A program made the translations under genes and the position numbers. Of a DNA stretch of 33,307 nt, positions 28,876-33,307 are shown in pieces. The stretch covers positions 1 to 33,307 of the forward strand of contig NZ_QSLN01000016.1 of assembly GCF_003368535.1 (NCBI RefSeq), in the 5' to 3' direction. This stretch comes from Ammonifex thiophilus (GTDB taxonomy: Bacteria; Bacillota; Desulfotomaculia; Desulfotomaculales; Ammonificaceae). The number at the start of each line of letters is the position of its first letter. The first letter of the stretch is position 1. The notes under the pieces were generated by a model that was not told the origin of the DNA, searched no databases, and was given only the letters and a program-made list of their open reading frames with translations.

Positions 28876-30516
28876 ATGAAGCACCGGCGAAGGATCGCTT
28901 GGCTTCTCCTGATAAGCTTTTTAGGCTTTTCCTGCCTGACGGTGCGCCTAGCAACTCTGCAGCTGCGACAGCATGCCCGCTATGCCTGGGCGGCCTTCAG
29001 CCAGCAGACCTTCACCGTTTCCCTGGAAGAGTATCCCAGAGGAAAAATTGTCGACCGTTGCGGCCGGGTGCTGGCCGGGGGAAGGGAGGAAAAGCGGATT
29101 GTGTTTTTTGCCCCTCTCCTGCCCGATCGGCAAGAGGTGGCCCGGCAGCTCAGCGCCCTTTTAGGAAAGCCGGTGAAAGAACTGGAGAGGGAGCTGGAGA
29201 AGGAAGCCGGCGTTCTCCCTTATTCTCTTACTCCGGAGCAAGAAGAAGCGGTTAAAAACCTTAACCTGCCGGGCCTTTTCGTCCTGCCCTACCTGATCCG
29301 TTACAACTCTCCTCCATTGGCGGCGCACATAGTGGGTTACGTGGGAAAGGTTTCCTCCCCGGAAGAAAAGCGGCGCAGTCGAGGAGAATGGGTGGGCAAG
29401 CAAGGGTGCGAATACTTTTACGATGCCGTCTTGCAGGGGGGCTTCCCTTCCTTGGCCGCCGGGGTATACCGCGATGCGCAAGGGAAGCTGTTAAACGGAG
29501 CCGGAGTCAAGCTTTTCGCCGTTGCCGATCCGGAGCGGGGAGAAGTGGAACTCACCTTAGACGGCGAACTGCAGCGCAAAGTGGAGGAGGTTATGGATAA
29601 ACATCGCTTTCGAGGAGCGGTGGTAGTACTAGAAGTGGGGAAAGGAGATTTGCTGGCAGTGGCCAGCCGTCCTGCTTTCGACCCGGCCCACCCCGAGAAG
29701 CAGGAACCGGACGTGTCCTTCTTCGACCGCGCTTTTGCCCCTTATCCCCCTGGCTCGGTCTTCAAGATGGTGGTAGCGGCGGCCGCACTAGAAGAGGGCG
29801 TGGTACGGCCGGAAGAGACCTTCTGCTGCCGGGGAGCGGAAGGCCCGCTACTTCCTTGCTGGAAGAAAGAGGGGCATGGCTACCTCACCTTCCGTCAGGC
29901 CTTTGCCCAGTCTTGCAACCCGGTCTTTGCTCAGGTGGGACTGAGGCTGGGACAAGAAAAGCTTATCCGGTATTGCTGGGAGCTCTGTTTGCACGAGCGA
30001 TCAGTAATAGGTTATCCCCTGCCCGCCGATCCCCGGCAGAACCTCAAGAACCTTATGGAGCCCTATAGCTTAGCCAATCTGAGTGTAGGCCAGGGCCCCC
30101 TACTCCTCACCCCTGTTCAAGTGGCGGCGGTGCTGAACACTTTGCTTAACGATGGGGTCTACGTTCGCCCCCGGCTAGTGAAGGGGATACGCCAGCGGGG
30201 AAAGCTGACGGAGCTTCCCCCGGACAAGGGGAAAAGGGTTTTCTCCCCCGCGGTGGCGCGGGAGGTACGCGAAATGATGGCTCTGGCCGTGCGGGAAGGC
30301 ACGGCGCGTCTAGGTTATATTCCTCGAGTCGGCAGTGGGGGGAAGACGGGTACGGCCGAACTTGTCGGGGAGAAGCGCTGCTCCTGGTTTGCCGGCTTCT
30401 TCCCTTTGGAGTCTCCGCGCTATGTGGTGGTTGTCATGGAGGAAGGGGGACGGGGAGGCGGGGAAGATGCTGCTCCCCTCTTCCGCGAAATAGGCGAAGC
30501 CTTGATAGGTAATTGA
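28876..30516 (+). CDS. PBP2/SpoVD-type peptidoglycan transpeptidase
   Basis: 546 residues. An N-terminal membrane anchor (about residues 8-26) is followed by the dimerisation domain with PRGKIVDRCGRVLA. The transpeptidase domain has SxxK at S294-K297 (PPGSVFKMV), SCN in SCNP near residue 347 and KTG at 490-492 (GGKTGTAE). It cross-links peptidoglycan and is the likely partner of the MltG above. It is shorter than a full SpoVD with PASTA domain, and whether it serves elongation, division or sporulation cannot be read. The stop overlaps the promoter of the riboswitch. Confidence 0.93.
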   Translation: MKHRRRIAWLLLISFLGFSCLTVRLATLQLRQHARYAWAAFSQQTFTVSLEEYPRGKIVDRCGRVLAGGREEKRIVFFAPLLPDRQEVARQLSALLGKPVKELERELEKEAGVLPYSLTPEQEEAVKNLNLPGLFVLPYLIRYNSPPLAAHIVGYVGKVSSPEEKRRSRGEWVGKQGCEYFYDAVLQGGFPSLAAGVYRDAQGKLLNGAGVKLFAVADPERGEVELTLDGELQRKVEEVMDKHRFRGAVVVLEVGKGDLLAVASRPAFDPAHPEKQEPDVSFFDRAFAPYPPGSVFKMVVAAAALEEGVVRPEETFCCRGAEGPLLPCWKKEGHGYLTFRQAFAQSCNPVFAQVGLRLGQEKLIRYCWELCLHERSVIGYPLPADPRQNLKNLMEPYSLANLSVGQGPLLLTPVQVAAVLNTLLNDGVYVRPRLVKGIRQRGKLTELPPDKGKRVFSPAVAREVREMMALAVREGTARLGYIPRVGSGGKTGTAELVGEKRCSWFAGFFPLESPRYVVVVMEEGGRGGGEDAAPLFREIGEALIGN

Positions 30517-30542
30517 CTTTTTGCGGGGAAGCTTGCTATACT
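30513..30542 (+). promoter_or_regulatory. Promoter of the SAM-riboswitch operon
   Basis: A -35 TTGACT (30513-30518), an 18-bp spacer and a -10 TATACT (30537-30542). It overlaps the stop codon of the transpeptidase gene and ends about 40 nt before the aptamer. Confidence 0.65.
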
Positions 30543-30580
30543 AGGAAGGCATAATTCGGTATAAAGGTACTTGAGGCGGG

Positions 30581-30711
30581 CTCTTATCGAGAGTGGCGGA
30601 GGGAACAGGCCCGATGAAGCCCGGCAACCAGCCTGCCTTTTAAGGGCAGGCCAGGTGCCAACCCCTGCAGGGAGAAGAGCCGGAAAGGCATTCTCGCCTG
30701 GTGGATAAGAG
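30581..30711 (+). ncRNA. SAM-I (S-box) riboswitch aptamer
   Basis: The P1 helix pairs CTCTTATC (30581-30588) perfectly with GATAAGAG (30704-30711). Conserved core segments are GAGGGAAC, GGCCCGATGAAGCCCGG, GCAACC and GGTGCCAA. The arrangement matches the SAM-I class that senses S-adenosylmethionine. It controls the three following genes. Confidence 0.95.
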
Positions 30712-30756
30712 CGCCGTGGTTCACGGCCTCTTGCCTACTGGGGGAGGCCTTTAAAT
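30707..30756 (+). terminator. Riboswitch terminator with competing antiterminator
   Basis: The terminator pairs GGCCTC (30725-30730) with GAGGCC (30744-30749) and ends in TTTAAATTTG. A competing hairpin pairs AAGAG (30707-30711) with CTCTT (30728-30732) around GCCGTG/CACGGC. It uses the 3' strand of P1 and the 5' strand of the terminator. SAM binding holds P1 and lets the terminator form; without SAM the antiterminator allows read-through. Confidence 0.85.
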
Positions 30757-30787
30757 TTGTTTTGAACGCGGGGAGGGACGGGAAGAT

Positions 30788-32008
30788 ATGGGGGTACATC
30801 GAACCTTCGCTGAGATCAACGCAAAGATTAAAGCTGGCAAAGTAGTGGTGGTAACCGCCGAGGAACTGGTGTCACTAGTGGAAGAAAAAGGGGTAAAGCA
30901 GGCGGCTCAGGAAGTAGACGTGGTCACCACGGGTACTTTCTCTCCCATGTGTTCTTCCGGAGCCTTTTTCAATTTCGGTCACAGCGTCCCCCGGATCAAG
31001 TTTTTCCGGGTCTGGCTCAACGATGTTCCTGCCTATGCCGGTTTGGCCGCAGTGGACGCCTTTTTAGGAGCCACGGCGGTGCGGGAAGGGGACCCGCTTA
31101 ACACCGATCCGCCGGGTGAATTTCGCTACGGTGGTGGACATGTGATCGAAGACCTGGTAGCGCGTCGCCCGGTTAAGCTAAAGGCTGTGGGTTACGGCAC
31201 GGACTGCTATCCCCGCCGGGAGATAGAGACGGTTATTACCCTGGACGACATCAACGAAGCTTTCCTCTTTAACCCACGCAACGCTTACCAAAACTACGCC
31301 TGCGCGGTCAACACGGGCGACCGCACCCTTTACACTTACATGGGGGTTCTGAAGCCGCGGCTGGGCAACGCCCACTACGCTACTTCCGGGCAATTAAGCC
31401 CCCTGCTCAAGGATCCCTTCTTCCGCACCATAGGCATAGGCACCAGAATATTCCTGGGAGGCGGGATAGGTTACGTGGTGAACCACGGTACCCAGCACTT
31501 CCCCTCCATCCCCGATCTTCCTCCCGGAGCAGTGCGCATACCCTCCGGAGGCACGCTGGCGGTAATGGGCGACCTCAAACAGATGAGCCCTCGCTGGTTG
31601 AGGGGTACAAGTATGCTGGGCTACGGGGTTTCCCTATCGGTAGGGATAGGGGTGGCTATCCCTATTCTGGACGAAGAGGTCTGCTACTATGCTTCCCGTC
31701 CCGACCGGGAGCTCTACGCGCCCATTGTGGACTACGCTGAGGCCTACCCCCAAAGGCGCTCGGAGAATCTGGGTTGGGTGAGCTACGCCGAGCTGCGCTC
31801 AGGCAAGATAACCATTAACGGCAAGGAAGTTCCTACCGCGTCCTTATCGAGCTATGCGCGGGCGCGGGAAATTTGTCAAATCTTGAAAGAGTGGATACAG
31901 GAAGGAAAGTTCTTGCTGACGGAGCCGGTAGCTCCGCTGCCGGGGCCGGAAGCCGGAATAGTTCCCAAAACTTTGGATATAAGAGGCGTGAAGGGGGGTA
32001 GGGGATAA
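30788..32008 (+). CDS. DUF39 homocysteine-biosynthesis protein (ASA sulfurtransferase)
   Basis: 406 residues of the COG1900/DUF39 family. In methanogens this protein converts aspartate semialdehyde plus a sulfur donor to homocysteine, together with a ferredoxin partner. The N terminus TFAEINAKIKAGKVVVVTAEEL and SPMCSSGAFFNFGHS (C55) are characteristic. A second conserved cysteine lies in GYGTDCYPRR (C140), and a third in NYACAVNTGDR. It is the first gene after the SAM-I riboswitch, which independently supports a methionine-related role. Its 3' end overlaps or touches the next start. Confidence 0.92.
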   Translation: MGVHRTFAEINAKIKAGKVVVVTAEELVSLVEEKGVKQAAQEVDVVTTGTFSPMCSSGAFFNFGHSVPRIKFFRVWLNDVPAYAGLAAVDAFLGATAVREGDPLNTDPPGEFRYGGGHVIEDLVARRPVKLKAVGYGTDCYPRREIETVITLDDINEAFLFNPRNAYQNYACAVNTGDRTLYTYMGVLKPRLGNAHYATSGQLSPLLKDPFFRTIGIGTRIFLGGGIGYVVNHGTQHFPSIPDLPPGAVRIPSGGTLAVMGDLKQMSPRWLRGTSMLGYGVSLSVGIGVAIPILDEEVCYYASRPDRELYAPIVDYAEAYPQRRSENLGWVSYAELRSGKITINGKEVPTASLSSYARAREICQILKEWIQEGKFLLTEPVAPLPGPEAGIVPKTLDIRGVKGGRG

Positions 32009-32409
32009 TGCCCCCTAGCAAGGTGGTGCTGCGCTTTCCTGCCGCTATAGCGGACAAGCCGATAATTTACCGGTTGGTGAAGGACTACGATCTGATGATC
32101 AACATCCTTAAGGCCAACATCAACCCTCACAAGGAAGGGATGATGGTACTGGAGGTCACCGGCGAAAAGGTGGAGGATGGGCTCGATTATCTGCGCCGCC
32201 AGGGGGTGGCGGTACAGCCTCTGACGGAAGAGATCATCCGGAACGAGGAGCGCTGTACTCATTGCGGGGCCTGCACAGCCATTTGCCCTACGGGGGCGCT
32301 TTACTTTGAGCGCCCTTCCATGCTGGTGCGCTTTGACGGCGAGGCTTGTGTGGTCTGCCAGCTTTGCGTCCGCGCCTGTCCTATGAAGGCCATGGAGGTG
32401 CGCTTCTAG
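32008..32409 (+). CDS. NIL-domain 4Fe-4S ferredoxin
   Basis: 133 residues. An N-terminal NIL domain (about 1-75, as in MetN-type regulators) is followed by two 4Fe-4S motifs, CTHCGACTAICP and CVVCQLCVRACP. This architecture is the partner of DUF39 in homocysteine synthesis in methanogens and some anaerobic bacteria. It probably delivers electrons for persulfide reduction. It is coupled to the DUF39 gene by overlapping start and stop. Confidence 0.92.
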   Translation: MPPSKVVLRFPAAIADKPIIYRLVKDYDLMINILKANINPHKEGMMVLEVTGEKVEDGLDYLRRQGVAVQPLTEEIIRNEERCTHCGACTAICPTGALYFERPSMLVRFDGEACVVCQLCVRACPMKAMEVRF

Positions 32410-32410
32410 G

Positions 32411-33166
32411 GTGCCGGAAAGGCGCCGGATTTATCGGGCTTGGTTAAGACAAGAGGATCTCACCTTTTTCGAGGTAAAGGTCAAGGAGACCGACCTTTTA
32501 CTGGGAGTCCGGCGCGAGCGCTTCTCTTCCTCTTTGGTCTGGAAAGTGGAGAAGCTGGTGCGGGAGCAGCGGCAGCTACTGGAGGACTACCTGAGGCGCG
32601 ATCCCGCTTTCGCCGCTGCGCTCGTGCCTCATAAGCCGCTTCCCGGAGCTCCGCCGCTAGCTTGGGCCATGGCGGGGGCGGCGGAACTTGCCGGGGTAGG
32701 GCCGATGGCGGCGGTGGCCGGGGCTTTTGCCGATCTGGTGGGTAAGTATCTTGGCCGTTTCTCCCGTGAGGTGGTGGTGGAAAACGGCGGGGACATTTAC
32801 CTCAAAAGTTCGCGCCAGAGGATAGTAGGCATCTACGCCGGCAATTCCCCCCTCTCCTCCCGGGTGGCGCTGGCTATCCCAGCCGATCTCACCCCTCTGG
32901 GAATCTGCACCTCATCGGGTACGGTGGGGCATTCGCTAAGCTTTGGGAAAGCCGATGCGGCGGTGGTGCTGGCTGCCAATGCGGCCCTGGCCGATGCTGC
33001 TGCCACCGCCTTGGGCAACCGGGTTAGGACGCCTGAAGACATAGAAGAAGCCCTTTCCTTCATCCAGAAGATCCCTGGAGTTCTGGGAGCGGTGGTCATC
33101 CTCGGGAAGCACCTAGGAGTCTGGGGCAAGGCCAAGCTAGTGCCGCTCCTCCCTGCCAACTCCTGA
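32411..33166 (+). CDS. UPF0280 (COG2122, ApbE-like) protein
   Basis: 251 residues. GVGPMAAVAGAFADLVGKYL, VVVENGGDIYLKSS and GICTSSGTVGHSLSFGKADAAVVLA match the UPF0280 family, distantly related to ApbE flavin transferases. It co-occurs with DUF39 and the NIL-ferredoxin in methanogens and has been linked to the same homocysteine pathway. Its exact activity is not known to me. The start is a GTG 2 nt after the ferredoxin stop, with GGAGG about 14 nt upstream. Confidence 0.9.
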   Translation: MPERRRIYRAWLRQEDLTFFEVKVKETDLLLGVRRERFSSSLVWKVEKLVREQRQLLEDYLRRDPAFAAALVPHKPLPGAPPLAWAMAGAAELAGVGPMAAVAGAFADLVGKYLGRFSREVVVENGGDIYLKSSRQRIVGIYAGNSPLSSRVALAIPADLTPLGICTSSGTVGHSLSFGKADAAVVLAANAALADAAATALGNRVRTPEDIEEALSFIQKIPGVLGAVVILGKHLGVWGKAKLVPLLPANS

Positions 33167-33239
33167 CGCGCTGGAGCCAGGTTAGTGTAAAGTTACCGTA
33201 GGAGTTCTTGCAGGAGCCGAGGGAGGAGAAAAAGAAGAA

Positions 33240-33307
33240 GAGACCTCACCGTCCTTTTGCCAGGGACGAGTAGTTGACAATCCAACCACTCAGGAGGGTG
33301 AGGTCTC
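33240..33307. repeat. Three-way-junction inverted repeat at window end
   Basis: The outer stem is 11 bp: GAGACCTCACC (33240-33250) / GGTGAGGTCTC (33297-33307). Inside are two further stems: GTCC (33251-33254) / GGAC (33264-33267), and GAGTAGTTG (33268-33276) / CAACCACTC (33283-33291) with one A-C mismatch. The element fills the end of the window and its downstream context is not visible. It could be a structured RNA, a terminator with its T-run cut off, or the end of a repeat family. Confidence 0.6.

Overview
The window looks like chromosomal DNA from a GC-rich, thermophilic, low-branching Gram-positive anaerobe (Clostridia; an Ammonifex/Moorella-like lineage is my best guess). Pointers are a sporulation-type sigma-K, the IreB-RuvX-DUF1292-VanW-MltG gene order behind alaS, an archaeal-type FBP aldolase/phosphatase, many TTG/GTG starts with strong GGAGG sites, a SAM-I riboswitch, and two long CRISPR arrays with repeats ending in ATTGAAAC. 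The genus is inference; the gene content is read directly.

Layout. 1-390: end of an rRNA operon (23S 3' end, 5S, tRNA-Asn, terminator). 413-5743: a tightly packed operon, mobA-mobB fusion, yqeG, aroE, aroC, aroK, aroB, with tldD (5762-7168) following. 7169-10261: an accessory island on different rules: a minus-strand membrane protein, a broken minus-strand gene, and CRISPR array 1 (13 repeats, 9035-9865) with its leader. 10262-13692: housekeeping resumes with pmbA/tldE, aroQ, an M24 aminopeptidase and efp, closed by a bidirectional terminator. 13729-14865 (minus): FBP aldolase/phosphatase. 15003-15620: PAP2 phosphatase. 15821-21449: cas1, cas2, leader and CRISPR array 2 (62 repeats). 21876-22679 (minus): sigma-K-like factor, divergent from alaS. 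22711-30516: alaS, ireB, ruvX, a DUF1292 protein, vanW-like, mltG and a PBP2-type transpeptidase. 30513-33166: promoter, SAM-I riboswitch with terminator/antiterminator, then DUF39, NIL-ferredoxin and UPF0280 genes, a set linked to homocysteine synthesis from aspartate semialdehyde. The last 70 bases hold an unexplained three-way-junction inverted repeat.

How it works together. The aro genes supply five consecutive shikimate-pathway activities (AroB, AroQ, AroE, AroK and AroC, with AroA absent). TldD and TldE, which work as a heterodimer, are separated by the CRISPR island. A single cas1-cas2 pair and no effector genes are present, so interference proteins must be encoded elsewhere. The most unusual signals are in the two CRISPR leaders: both carry a related ~50-nt inverted-repeat element with compensatory stem changes, in opposite orientations, and a shared leader-end motif. 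Other items worth a look are a spacer present three times, several spacers with strong internal hairpins, and two genes whose best start sites are non-canonical.
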